DNA of 42,649 bases from Seison nebaliae (GCA_023231475.1 JALJEE010000266.1:1-42649); one strand, 5' to 3'. Counted from the first letter of the stretch, positions 9,518-20,107 are shown. Numbers and translations are program-made. Notes: generated from the letters alone by a model not told the origin.

Positions 9518-10076
9518 ATGTTTAATGAGAGACATGCATATTAATATTCTCTTTTTGTATTGATATTTCATACATACATATGATTTCATATGATACATAT
9601 ACAGATGTTTAGGAAGTTGTATGTTTCAAAAGAAAAATTAAAATAATTTATAATTAATGACAACAGGTTGAAAAGGTTATACATATGTCAACATAATTGA
9701 AATCATCTATAAATCAAATTATGCCGAATTAAAGAATAAAACAAATTAAGGAAGAATATCTAAATAGTTGCCAATCATAAAATTGGTTTGATTAGAGAGA
9801 GAACGTTCTTATCAACTATTCTAGACACTACATAATTCGATTATACGAACAACAACAGTGATCGATGGTCGATTCTTCCATCAGATCCATAGAACTTAAA
9901 CTCTGACTCATATATGTTCAATATATTATATTGTTCTTGTTCTTTTCTAAATTACTCTCATTTCTGTATACATCGACCTCATTCTTAACGACTCTCTGAG
10001 CATGGACTAATGACATGTCTGAAAGTGATTGCGATTAACAAAGTTTTATAATGAAATAAATTTTTGTGCGGAGAAA
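9518..10076. other. Intergenic upstream of the zinc-finger gene
   Basis: No coding or RNA gene is seen. It should contain the promoter and 5' UTR of the zinc-finger gene. A small ATG frame at 10016 stops after seven codons and could act as an upstream ORF. Confidence 0.5.
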
Positions 10077-12104
10077 ATGGAATTGTGGGATAATGATGTT
10101 GATGAAAATATTTATAAGTATCAGTTCCATACTTTGAATGATGATGTTAATCTAAACTCCAACTATTGGTCAAACGACGAATGTGATTCACTTGCTCTCC
10201 AATTATATCCTGATGAGAAATATTATTACCTATTCTTACCACTTGGGGACAATACACTCAACATGAGTGAACGGTTGACTCTTCTACAAATTTCTGAGAA
10301 CTTGGCACATAATACACCACGAATGAACTTGAAATGTATATGCGAAACGAAAATAGTCGTGAAAATAATTTGTCTCAGTCAGAAACATAAGGATGCCAAA
10401 GTGAAACTTATCAAATATGATGAGTCTGTCCCATCGTTAATTCCGTCAACAATGAAATTATCTTTCGATTTATTAGAGTCCATCGGATTTTCAATGCCAT
10501 ATCTCTGCAATTTTATTTCGAGCGAAAACGAAGAACTGAAGGAACCGATCGAAACAATCGATATTGATAAATTACTATCTCCGAATTTTATGAGTAATAT
10601 GGCGAAAGAAGAAGAATTGGGCAAATTTCCGTTAAATCCTCCACTCCCATCAAACTATTTTTCATTACCAACTTTGTTGGATCATTCGGACAAAGAAAAC
10701 GAAATTCCTATAGATGACACTAGTAACAAGTTTTGAAATACTTAAAAATATTTTATTCAAATTGTTTTAATAACTTTTTTATTTTGAAGTAGTCCGAAGA
10801 TCGTTCGGAATGAAAAAGGAAAGATTATTCTTCGGTGTCCAAATAAAGTTTTTTTTTAAATTTTATTTAAAACAAATCATAAATTGTTTAATTTAGTACT
10901 GCAATCGGACTTATGTAAGTCGATATGCATTCCAAAAACATCTATCAACACATGAAAACGAAGATTCCGATGTGCCAAAGAGAAGAAGAAAGAAAAAATC
11001 GAAACATTCCGATTGGAAGAAAACATTTAAAGTTTCAAAACTTCTTCCTCCTTTTTTAAAAAAGTTTTTCTCAATTTAGTGTTCTTTATGTAAACGATCA
11101 TTTCGTCATGCTCATCATCTTACTGCCCATGAAAAAATCCACCTGAAACAAGCTCTCCATAGTTGCAATGTATGCCACGCGGATTTTTCAAGGAAAATCC
11201 AACTGAATCGTCATATGAAGACACATGAAGTCGATAACAATGAAACTAAATCGTTTTATTTCTAAACTTTTAATCTTTTGTAACATTTCAATTTATGGTT
11301 TTTTAATTTTTTTACCAAATTAGTCATGGTAAGGAAAATAGTGATAAATTTCTGATGGAGGAACAATTCGATGTAAATGGAATCTTCAATGATAATTTCG
11401 AACCATTCAACATACCAAGTTTTGATGAAGAATTCATTGACGAATATGATAATGATCACTTGTTCATTTCAATTCCTAATACTGATTCGATTATCGATGA
11501 TTTTTATCCATCAACGATCAATGTTGATCTGGAAAATATTTTACCCAACAACGAAATGGATAAGTTTAATTTCATAAAATTACTTTTCTTTTCATTTAAT
11601 CAACATTTTATATTATATATTAGGAACTTTACAACAACGATTCCTCTACCGGATATTGAGAAGGAGAATAATTTGCAAATAAACACATCATTGAACGTAC
11701 TTCCGCAATGTACTTCAACTTCTGAATCTACTACTTCGATATTTTCCCCTAAAATCCTTCCTGAAAATAAAACGAAAGAAATTATTCGCAAAACGAATCA
11801 TCGAATCTTTCAACAATGTATTGAACAACCAAAAAATCATGAATTTCTTAACAAAATCAAACAATCTGGTCAAAAACAATCAACTGCCATTAATGAAAAT
11901 GAAACAAAATCCAGCAACCTTAATTTCAAAAGTGATGGGAATTGCAATGGTACTTCATCCGGTACATCTTCTAAAAGTGAAATTGTAGTTCAGAAAGACT
12001 CACTATCGCCATCAAACAGGAAGAAATATTCATATCCTCCAACTTATGAAGAGTACTACAAAGATCCTCAGATGATCGAAATTGAGAATTTCATTGAATT
12101 GTAG
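10077..12104 (+). CDS. C2H2 zinc-finger protein with three fingers and acidic N- and C-terminal regions
   Basis: Six exons are proposed: 10077-10729, 10790-10847, 10897-11031, 11080-11252, 11324-11563 and 11624-12104; introns are 48-71 nt and all start GTTT. The product is about 579 residues. Finger 1 is C-x4-C-x12-H-x3-H at 234-256 and is split by an intron between its two cysteines (CPNK|YC). Finger 2 is at 283-303 (CSLCKRSF) and finger 3 at 311-331 (CNVCHADF). A basic stretch PKRRRKKKSK (264-273) is a likely nuclear signal. The N-terminal 217 residues are acidic and match nothing I know; the C-terminal part is S/T/N-rich and holds PPTYEEYY, a PPxY-type WW-binding motif. This suggests a nuclear DNA-binding regulator. 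The join of exon 4 to exon 5 is inferred: without it, exon 4 runs to a stop at 11263 and a second gene would begin at 11355. The last intron (60 nt) has no in-frame stop. Confidence 0.72.
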
Positions 12105-12499
12105 ATAAAGTTCATGGAAGAAGTATAGTTTTCCAATATTTAAAAAACATTTCTAATTAATTCTTTCCGTCACATTCTTCTATGGGCACATAACGCACGT
12201 ACAATCGTCACATTTAACATAATTATTTTCATAATATTCTATTCATTCTTCCCATCATCAAATCCAATACTTGTTTTTTAATTTATCAATATTTCTCCGT
12301 CAATGTGAATTACAATTCGTTCAATTAATTCTTCAATATTCTTTTCAATTAATTATTATTTAAATCAGTAATTTGCTTATAAGTGACGTAGAAAAAAAAC
12401 GAATAACATATTTCATTTTTCCAAAGAAAATAAAACCGAACTCGTTACAACAGATCAATAAATTTTGACAATTAAACCGACCACATCTCCAATTGACGT
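12105..12499. other. Convergent 3' flanks
   Basis: AT-rich DNA between the 3' ends of the zinc-finger gene (+) and the next gene (-). No feature is recognised beyond the two 3' UTRs it should contain. Confidence 0.5.
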
Positions 12500-13834
12500 T
12501 TACATTAAAGCGGTTGCGAATTCTGTTTGACCCGTATTTATAGAGAATGAGTATTCATAAGAAGGCTCGTGGAAGGGAATATTAGAATGTTCAAGAACAT
12601 TTTGGTTGGTAACTTTATCGGGTGCACTACTATCCTTGACTGAGTCTACATAAATGATAGAATCGTTCACTGTCCGTTCGGAACTTGTTTTTTCTTTTCT
12701 GATAAAACTGTCGTGTAACATCGACGTTCGACAGAGTGAAAGTTTAGATAATTTTGGTTCAAATTCTGATGAAATAATGGACATCTAATTCAATGAGAAT
12801 AAATTCATTAGAATTATTATGAAACTTTTCGTCTTTGTTGTATAGGAGGTTTATTCTTAACTATAACATATAAATAGATTTATTAAGAGAAGTGATTAGA
12901 AGAATTAGAACTGTGATGCTTCTCTTGACCATTGAGTGTAACGGGGACGGACGGAAATTGCGACCTAACAAGTATTAAAATAAACGACGTGAAATTGGAA
13001 GGAAAAAGACGAAAATTATTCAATTAATTTGATTTTATAAGATGAAAATCATTGTAAATCAAACGATTCTTTCAATTTGGGAATGTTGTCGATAGCCATT
13101 GTCAGTACATCAGTCGTCTTAGTTGAACATCCTAGCAATATTGGTTTCGTTGTCGATGATTGTTCAATTGTTGTTTTTGATTGTAGATTCATTATCTGTT
13201 TATTTTGAGTTCGTAATAAAGTTGATGAGCCATTTTCATTTTGAAACGATTCTTTAAATTTTGACTCATTATGATTCTGATTTTGTTGACCATTCTGGTT
13301 CGGATCGAAATAACGTTGTTGTTGTTTTAGTTTATTTATTTGAGAAATATTATTTTGAGTATTCGATTTCTTCATAATATTACTGATGAATAAGTTTGGT
13401 TGAGCGATTGGTTGGGCGAGTTCATCGTTGACTTTCGGATAATAGTCTAACATTCGAACTCGATTCGAATTATTAAATGTCATGTTCGGTATAGCTGAAT
13501 CGAAATTGATAGTTTTATAATTTTGTTGAGATTTATGTAAGTTTGGACAGTTAGATATCAGTTTATTAATTATTCCATTTTCAGAAAAATTGATGGACAT
13601 TTTATTCGCGTTGGTTGCCGTTCCCTCATTTTTTTCTACACACATTTCATTCGATTTGTTCATGGGAAGAAATTCTTTTTCTCGGTTTAAAACGAATTCG
13701 AGTTCCCCATCTCTCACGGATGAATTTGTCTTATGTTTGGGAAATATTAATGTAATATCTTTATCAGTAACATCAGGCTTCTCACCCAACTGGTCCAAAC
13801 GACGATTTAAGGACTTGAATTGAAAATTACTCAT
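12500..13834 (-). CDS. Unrecognised low-complexity protein, two or three exons
   Basis: The main exon starts with ATG at 13834 and is open to 13049. It encodes an N/Q/S-rich protein with no known domain: a conserved-looking start (LNRRLDQLGEKPDVTDKD), then KLKQQQRYFDPNQNGQQNQN and other polar runs. A second large frame on the same strand, 12784-12500, begins directly behind an AG and so looks like an internal or 3' exon (94 residues, no domain). A phase-consistent model joins 13834-13065, a 22-nt microexon 12964-12943 and 12784-12500. In an alternative the second exon continues from 12964 to a stop at 12883, ending NHFS. Both models use GTTW donors, as elsewhere in the window. Two separate genes remain possible. 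The function is unknown. Confidence 0.5.
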
Positions 13835-14349
13835 ATTATGTCGAATAACGAAAATTGATCAATTGAAATAAAAAGCAAACGAAAAGTAAAAGAAGAATTT
13901 CTTCTTTTTGTAAACTTCAAATGGTATAAAGAAATTTTTCGCTGTCCGCTCTATTATTCCTTTCTTAATCTGAATTTATTACTTCTCTATTCTGTAACAC
14001 TTATACTGACTTGTTAATCAACATCTTCTGTTTTTTATTGTGTTAAATATTAAAAAAAACTATAATTAAATAGTGTACAAAAAAGAATTGTTAAATTGTT
14101 CAGATTAAATGATTATTAAATGAAATTGAAAGTGTCATTATTGTTGGTAAGGAATGATTAATTGGATGTATCCTCACAAATAGAAATTGAAGTGTAATTA
14201 AATTTCGATTAAATAATTAATCAATTTGATATCCAAAACAAATGTTGACCTTATTAATTGGTAATTTCATTAAATGATTACTCGTAAAAACTTATTCCAC
14301 TTCTAACAGCATCTTCGATACATCTGAACATATTCTCCAATCATTCAAA
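13835..14349. other. Divergent intergenic interval
   Basis: AT-rich DNA between two genes transcribed away from each other; it should hold both promoters. No coding or repeat structure was recognised. Confidence 0.5.
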
Positions 14350-14884
14350 ATGAAAACTTTGAAAAATTTCTGCGAATTATTCGTAACAATTTTCTTAATA
14401 TTCATCTTCACGTCGGAAGCCGAAGGTTTAGGATGTTATAAAAATTTACCATCTTCCTTTTTCCATCTACTTCTAATATTTTCCTTTATTTTAAGTTGGA
14501 ATGTCGTTAAGTAACTCTGGGGATGATCATGAATATGGTACATATGGAATATCCTCTCCTTTCGGTGGAATAGGAATTAATACGGAAAAATCGGGTTTAA
14601 ATAATATGTTTCATCAATCATCCTTAATATCATGTCAAATCTCCTAATACTTTATAGACTCCAAATATTCGAACAATAACTTTTTTGACACTTTTCGTAG
14701 TTCGATTTTTGACGACTACGCACCCCCAACTCAAATACGTGCGACAAAATCAATGTTAAATATCAATCATCAATTAAACAAATTAAGTCAAAAAAGACAA
14801 GTAGCAAATGCATTTACCCAACAAGAGTTTGGAGATTTGGTCAATGAGTATTCAGCGTCAAAAATGTTGGGCATTCCATTTTAA
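14350..14884 (+). CDS. Small secreted protein of unknown function with a dibasic site
   Basis: Three exons, 14350-14425, 14496-14594 and 14658-14884, with 70- and 63-nt introns (GTTTAG, GTTTAA donors), encode 133 residues. Residues 1-25 are a signal peptide (hydrophobic LFVTIFLIFIFTSEA). The rest is polar with no cysteines; a Gly-rich piece SSPFGGIGI is followed by SIFDDYAPP. A K-R pair (SQKRQVANAF) in the C-terminal third would release a peptide of about 33 residues starting with Gln if cut, as in peptide-hormone precursors. This is only a possibility. No family is recognised. An AATAAA at 14892-14897 lies 8 nt after the stop. All phases close on split codons, so the exon model is consistent. 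Confidence 0.65.
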
Positions 14885-14966
14885 ACAAAATAATAAATGA
14901 TTTATTTACTTAAAAAAAATATATTCTGAAAAAAATCAATTTTTTTTGGAATAAAATATTTGTGAA

Positions 14967-15399
14967 TTATATTTCATTATTGTTTGATTTCTCTGAATCT
15001 TTCACTATATTATAAATTGACTGGCTTGTCGACAAGTGAGGATCAACACCAATATTCTCTCGAACAGTATTAACTAAAAAAAGTTTTATATCTTATTTCT
15101 CAAAACAGAATATAACGTAAATCATTATGAATATTCTCCATCAATTCATTAATCTCCTTCTTTCTATTCTCCATCTCCTTAATATTCTCTTCTTCGATTT
15201 TCCTTATATCCTTGTTGAAATTATCGATTTCAGAGTTGGACAATTCAATCGCTGACTTATCTTGAAAATGTGGTAGATGCATATCAATTTCATATATCGT
15301 ACGGTTTATACTATCGATACCATCTTGCATCTGTCTGTAAATCCTAAGTCTCTCACTGTCGTACTCTTGCATTATCTCTTCAACCTTCTCGTCCGACAT
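14967..15399 (-). CDS. Small coiled-coil protein, unrecognised
   Basis: Two exons, 15399-15117 and 15073-14967, with a 43-nt intron (GTTATA...TTTAG), give 129 residues. Residues about 3-35 and 55-92 are strongly helical, with heptad-like spacing and many E/K residues (for example DIRKIEEENIKEMENRKK), so two coiled-coil segments joined by a short HLPHFQD turn are likely. The last exon adds a polar tail (VDPHLSTSQSIYNIVK). Small two-helix proteins of this size often belong to larger assemblies such as kinetochore or BLOC-like complexes, but nothing here singles one out. It lies tail to tail with the secreted-protein gene, only 82 bp between stop codons. The ATG at 15399 is the first in frame. 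Confidence 0.65.
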
Positions 15400-15859
15400 T
15401 TTAATTCTTCTTCACCAAAATACACACGAATTTGATAATGTCAAAATTCCCACGAAAATGAACTGGAAAATTATGTTAAGCTGATATTTGAAAATAGGGG
15501 AAATAGTAAAAATGAAGTCCGCTAAAAACAGAAAGTCTTATTCTAAAATTTCGGCTTTTACATTTATGAACAACTAATAAATAATTTTTTTCATGTTTTT
15601 GATTGTGCATATGGGAATTAATAATCCATAAAAGTAGATGGATTTACAAGGAAAAAATCCGAAGATACTTCAACTATGACGAGACTAATAAGCCACCACC
15701 TAAAATTATTAGGTAGTGTAAAAGTTATTATTATTTATTAATCACAGTGAGTGATAGAAAATTCCCATGAGGGATAAAATTAACGGAAGTAAAAGAAATT
15801 AAAATATAAGTGAGAAGATAAAGGATACGAATAGTCAAGACATCACTCTAACAGACAAT
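15400..15859. other. Intergenic, no gene seen
   Basis: AT-rich interval holding the promoter of the coiled-coil gene and the 3' flank of the next minus-strand gene. A small hairpin (ACCTAAAATTATTAGGTA, near 15699-15716) is the only structure noticed. Confidence 0.5.
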
Positions 15860-16180
15860 CTAATAATCGTATAGAGTGTTGCCGTTTAAGAATTCCGTTC
15901 GAGCATAATCCTGGCATCGAAGAGATGAGGACGAAAATTTGATAGATGAAAATTAGATGGAGAAAAGTTAACAACCAAATTTTTGAACTCACAGAAGATT
16001 TTGTGTCAGATTTGTCAATTTTGTCAGAGGAAGTTGGTGAGAACCGTAGATCATAATAATGTCGAACATGTCCTAGAATCGACTGATCAGTTTCGAGCAT
16101 CTCTACGATTAACGAACCCATTCGTTGAAACGACGGATTCGTCGAAGCTCCATCCAAGATTCTTAAGATCTTCCGTGCAA
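15860..16180 (-). CDS. Unrecognised gene, 3' part (two exons), 5' end open
   Basis: A terminal exon 15910-15860 (DYARTEFLNGNTLYDY then TAG) is joined to an upstream exon ending at 15993 by an 82-nt intron. That intron has the only textbook donor in the window (GTGAGT) and a pyrimidine-rich acceptor ending CCAG. The upstream exon reads ARKILRILDGASTNPSFQRM, then GSLIVEMLETDQSILGHVRH and YYDLRFSP, then a K/S/D-rich linker. It looks like a helical protein but I do not recognise it. The frame stays open upstream to about 16340 without a convincing ATG, so the true start or preceding acceptor is unknown; several AGs between 16160 and 16180 are candidates. The opposite strand is also open here, which lowers confidence. 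Confidence 0.42.
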
Positions 16181-16971
16181 ATATGATCGGAAAAGGAACC
16201 AGATCAGTGAGGGAAAAGAGAAAAGTTCTATTGCAACGACGAAAACAACCGACCAGACGGCCCCGGAGAAGGATCTGTCCATCGCTAAGAAAGAGCTCGA
16301 AGAAGCCACGAAGATGGAATCCAATCCGAGTTATAGTAACGTTTTGTTATTTGAATGTAAACTAGTTCAGAAAATTTTGTCTAGGGGAAACAAAAAGTAA
16401 GAAGAACAAAAATAAGTTTGGTTGTAACAAAGAATATTCGAAAAAGTTCGAATCGATCGATGCGAGATTGTGTGTCCCATAGTAACAAGTCGAAATGTCG
16501 GACGAGGAGTTCATAATTTATACCGATACCTTATAAGTGACCCATAATTACTTATATTCTCAAGTTAAATCCTTCTATTTATAATCACATTTCAACTTCA
16601 GAAGATAAGTTCAACTAGACAAAATAAATTCAAAATATCAACCGGTTGGAAATATTCTTTCAAAGAAATTTATGGAATAGTTAGCAGAAGAATTATAAAA
16701 ATAAGAAAAAAACGGTTGGGAGAAGGTATTGTTAGACATCCTTTGTTAAAAGTTAAACATCTTCTATGTACATGGTCGATATCGTTTTCTTCCAATTTCA
16801 ATGTAAATTTTTCAATAATGTGCAGTATTATTCGAGTGTTTGATGGTTGAATAATCTTGTTGTGTTAAGTAAGAATAATTCAAACTATAAACAACAATAA
16901 ACCAACATCGATTTTATTATATTAAGAATAAAAATCATTCACAACCTTTCGAAAACGATTTCATTCCAATT
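16181..16971. other. Unresolved, GC-richer block with open frames on both strands, then 5' flank of the next gene
   Basis: About 16200-16330 is clearly richer in G and C than the rest. On the + strand it reads DQTAPEKDLSIAKKELEEAT with codon choice like a well-expressed gene, open to a TAA at about 16399 and without a good ATG; the minus frame of the neighbouring gene is also open. A + strand exon is possible but not proven. Past 16500 only AT-rich DNA is seen. Confidence 0.35.
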
Positions 16972-17655
16972 ATGTTAGGATACCTTCCACTATTTTTCTG
17001 GATCACCGGAATATTGAACTGTGTTATAAGTGAAATGGTTTTGGAAGCCCCTGGGCCTTTCTTCATGATTACGATACAGACACATAAAACTGAACCTTAT
17101 AAATCGTTCGAGTTGAATGGTAAGATATTGATCAACTTCGACGTAGACACAGATTCTATAATAGAACGTAGACGATTATGTAAAAATGAAGGGATGGAGA
17201 TGTTGTCAATTCCAAGTTTAGATGTTTTGAACTTTTTAAACAGTAGTCACGTAGCTCAAGATCGAGAAGATTTGGCTTTGGATTTCCAATATATAAATAC
17301 TACAAACTCAATTATACCTAATTCATATCAGTGGCCTTTTAACGATGGTTGTCCTCTTCTGTCTGAGGAAAGTAGCAATTCAATTACAAATGAAACTTCG
17401 TTAGCATTATCGTATAGCTCATTAAATGCACCGAAAATAATATACACTCGAAATACATTGCTTAAAACTGCATGTGCGAAATTCTACAGAAAAACAACCA
17501 GTTTCCATTTCTCTTGCAATACAGTAACCAAAACAGAAATTAAATCTTTTTTAATGAAGTTCAATGATTGGTTTCCAGCTCTGACGTACAAACCTTATTC
17601 CTGTTACGCATACTCACAGTCAATATTTGGTGATAATTGTTCTCTTTCTAAATGA
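16972..17655 (+). CDS. Secreted C-type-lectin-like protein
   Basis: A single exon of 227 residues. Residues 1-20 are a signal peptide (LGYLPLFFWITGILNCVIS). About 60-185 resemble a C-type-lectin-like domain: RRRLCKNEGMEMLSIPSLD (68-84) matches the first Cys with the following 'G..L.SI.S.' helix-strand, WPFNDGCP (121-128) sits at the central W-x-G core, and CAKFYRKTTSFHFSC (168-182) matches the final paired cysteines before the C-terminal strand. The calcium and sugar motifs (EPN/QPD and WND) are not visible, so sugar binding is doubtful. A tail adds two more cysteines (211, 223). NxS/T sites predict N-glycosylation. Arthropods often use such proteins in immunity or at feeding surfaces; that role is inference. 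An AATAAA is at 17706-17711. Confidence 0.65.
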   Translation: MLGYLPLFFWITGILNCVISEMVLEAPGPFFMITIQTHKTEPYKSFELNGKILINFDVDTDSIIERRRLCKNEGMEMLSIPSLDVLNFLNSSHVAQDREDLALDFQYINTTNSIIPNSYQWPFNDGCPLLSEESSNSITNETSLALSYSSLNAPKIIYTRNTLLKTACAKFYRKTTSFHFSCNTVTKTEIKSFLMKFNDWFPALTYKPYSCYAYSQSIFGDNCSLSK

Positions 17656-18274
17656 ATTGAATAGTTTATGGATAAATTTAAATGTTTCCAAATAATTTAT
17701 TTTCAAATAAATAATTTTAGTCTTTTCTTTAGTCACAATAAGTCCCATACTTTATTTTAATATACTAACATAATAGCATATTCTCAACTAATAGAATCAT
17801 CACTAGAACCAATTAACAATTTATTGAAGAAAAGTAGAAGTCGAACCTGTACGTAGAAAATAATGTAATTATTCCCAACCAACTAACGGTGTAAATACAT
17901 AAATTGTTTTGCACTATTTTCCGCCTTTTCTGGACCGGAAGTTCAATAATAAAAAATGGTAATAAAAAATAATTGTTATAATTGTAAATATCTCATATCA
18001 ATCTCAAATTGAATAGTATTTCGCACTTTTAATTAAAATTATTTAATTTATCTTATTAATTAATTTAGGTCGAATGAATTTGACTGCGGAATAAACAATA
18101 TAGATTAGTTTCAGAATAATGACTTTTAACGGCAATAAAAGCTTAAAATGAAGGAATTGTTTTGAATTCAAACATAATGGAATTCCTCAAAAATTTTTTA
18201 ATTTAAGCTTAATTAGATTATTAATTGGTTTTGATTAATAATAAACATGAGATATTTACAACAAATTTGAGAAA
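17656..18274. other. Intergenic, no gene seen
   Basis: 3' UTR of the lectin-like gene at the left and the promoter of the ODR4-like gene at the right; nothing else recognised. Confidence 0.55.
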
Positions 18275-20107
18275 ATGGTGAGAGAATTAAAGAAAACATT
18301 AATAAGTTATGGAACACATGAGAATATATATATTGATCTCAATGAATTCAAATCAAGTGATGAAAGTGGAGAATATGTCATTATAGGACATGCATCTCAT
18401 TATGGGGATAAATATCCTAATTTGGATTTTATAATTGTCGATTGTTATCGATTGATCAAGTTGAATGGATTTAAGTTATTCGAAATTTATGAGACGTTAA
18501 TTGGAGATTTGGATATAATTGGATTGTGTATCATAGGAGATGGCGATCGAGCGATGACTAACATTTGTGAAGAGAAGATAGATGACAATGAATTCTTTTC
18601 AAACACGATCGATTGTTTGAATCGGATGGAATCGTTAAAAAGTCAAAAATATGAGAAATTATTTCAGAATTTGAATGAAACGAATTTGACACTGAAGAAA
18701 AGTTATATGAAATTAGTCGTTTTTAAAAATTTAAAGAATGAAACATGTTCTTCCGCTGCTATTGACGTTCGTCGACGAATATTACCGAGAGAATTAGATG
18801 ATGATTTTCCCGAAATGGAGAGTAGGTCAGAAATATCGGAGAATTTTAGTAGTTTCTCTAATCAATATGGAAATAAACCATCACCGTCTACATCGACAAT
18901 GTCAGATATTGGAGCAGGAGAAGATCGTGGTATTCGACCGAATATTTTACAAACACATTCATTAACTGATTTGGGAAGTGGTAAAAGTGACAGAAGTAGT
19001 TCGAAGAATGATGAAGATATTTCGACGAGATCTTTCTATCACAATTGGCTGGAAATTCAATTCATTGAAGATAATGAAAGTTTCCGAATGAAATGTTTGT
19101 TCGGAACGATTTCATTTCCATTAAATCAATTTCCAATTTATTCTCGTGAATTACTCGTTAAAAATCGTAGTGATATCACGTACCATCGAATAACTCAACA
19201 AATTGTCAATAATATTTCTTCGCTTTTATTCTCTTATCGATCATTTTTTTCAAAAGAATTCGAGAATTGTTGGATGAAATTGAATAATAAAATTCAATCA
19301 TTCGAATTCCATTTACCGTTCGATTTCGATATTCTTCCCATTTATAAAGAGGAAATCATATTGAATGAACCACTTCGATCATTCGCAGGATTTATGTCAC
19401 CAATTCAAATGAAAGATGTGGATACGAGTCGAATGATAAATTTAACGGGAAATGAAGGAAATGTATTACGTCTACAAATGAAAATTCTAGCGATGTCGCC
19501 GTTGAAAGAGAGGCATGTCAAACAGATATTCTCTATAGACGTCATCAAAGCATTGACAAGAATGGAAGAATGTTATTCGGAATATATTCTCAACACAACT
19601 TTACATCCATTCCTTCAGAAAATATTTTCGAATTTAACTGAATTGGAAAATGACCATATTCTTCTACCAAATTTACCATGTCGTCTGTTTGTGGGAAAGA
19701 ATTTCGTGAATAAAGATGAAAACATTTTTTCTGATTATTCACCTATTCCTTTATTGAGATCATTCGATGAGATGCATGATTATTGTTGCGAATATCTTCA
19801 ATCGCTCATCATTTATGACCAATCGAAAACAGGACAACAATTGAAAGTAGAAGATGGTGTTGACCGTCCATCCATTTATGCCTCACAATATCGAGAAGAG
19901 TTATCATTAAATGATATCAATCGATATAAGCAATACATTGAAATTCAATCGAAGAAATATCGATGGCGATCAAACGAAAAAGTAACGAAATATTCGAAGT
20001 TAATCAAACGTTTGGAAGAGCAACTGGTCAACAACAATTCTCAATTTTTCCTTTATTTTTCCATTTTTATCATCTTACTTTCATTCTTCCTCAATTATTT
20101 TCTCTAA
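18275..20107 (+). CDS. ODR4: ODR4-like endoplasmic reticulum membrane protein
   Basis: A single 610-residue exon. The layout fits ODR4: an N-terminal soluble domain (residues 1-170; YVIIGHASHYGDKYPNLDF, then GDLDIIGLCIIGDGD), a disordered S-rich insert (about 195-255), a second conserved domain with the LPCRLFVGKNF motif (compare LPYRVFVP in human ODR4), and a C-terminal membrane anchor at about 588-608 with a very short tail. ODR4 works with UFSP2 in UFMylation at the endoplasmic reticulum; in nematodes it helps deliver chemoreceptors to cilia. It is longer than human ODR4 (454), mainly through the disordered insert. Having no intron in 1.8 kb contrasts with the neighbours and could mean retroposition or intron loss. 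The assignment rests on layout and short motifs and is not certain. Confidence 0.6.
   Translation: MVRELKKTLISYGTHENIYIDLNEFKSSDESGEYVIIGHASHYGDKYPNLDFIIVDCYRLIKLNGFKLFEIYETLIGDLDIIGLCIIGDGDRAMTNICEEKIDDNEFFSNTIDCLNRMESLKSQKYEKLFQNLNETNLTLKKSYMKLVVFKNLKNETCSSAAIDVRRRILPRELDDDFPEMESRSEISENFSSFSNQYGNKPSPSTSTMSDIGAGEDRGIRPNILQTHSLTDLGSGKSDRSSSKNDEDISTRSFYHNWLEIQFIEDNESFRMKCLFGTISFPLNQFPIYSRELLVKNRSDITYHRITQQIVNNISSLLFSYRSFFSKEFENCWMKLNNKIQSFEFHLPFDFDILPIYKEEIILNEPLRSFAGFMSPIQMKDVDTSRMINLTGNEGNVLRLQMKILAMSPLKERHVKQIFSIDVIKALTRMEECYSEYILNTTLHPFLQKIFSNLTELENDHILLPNLPCRLFVGKNFVNKDENIFSDYSPIPLLRSFDEMHDYCCEYLQSLIIYDQSKTGQQLKVEDGVDRPSIYASQYREELSLNDINRYKQYIEIQSKKYRWRSNEKVTKYSKLIKRLEEQLVNNNSQFFLYFSIFIILLSFFLNYFL

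Noticed and set aside
9392-9598. Minus-strand ORF reading LAQSVERGTFNPKVQGSSPW
   Set aside because: This is the tRNA-Lys gene translated by chance; such tRNA-derived peptides are a common artefact.
16500-16540. Tiny ORF MSDEEFIIYTDTL behind a good acceptor
   Set aside because: Only 13 codons and not joined convincingly to an upstream exon; it may be the end of a + strand gene but cannot be supported.
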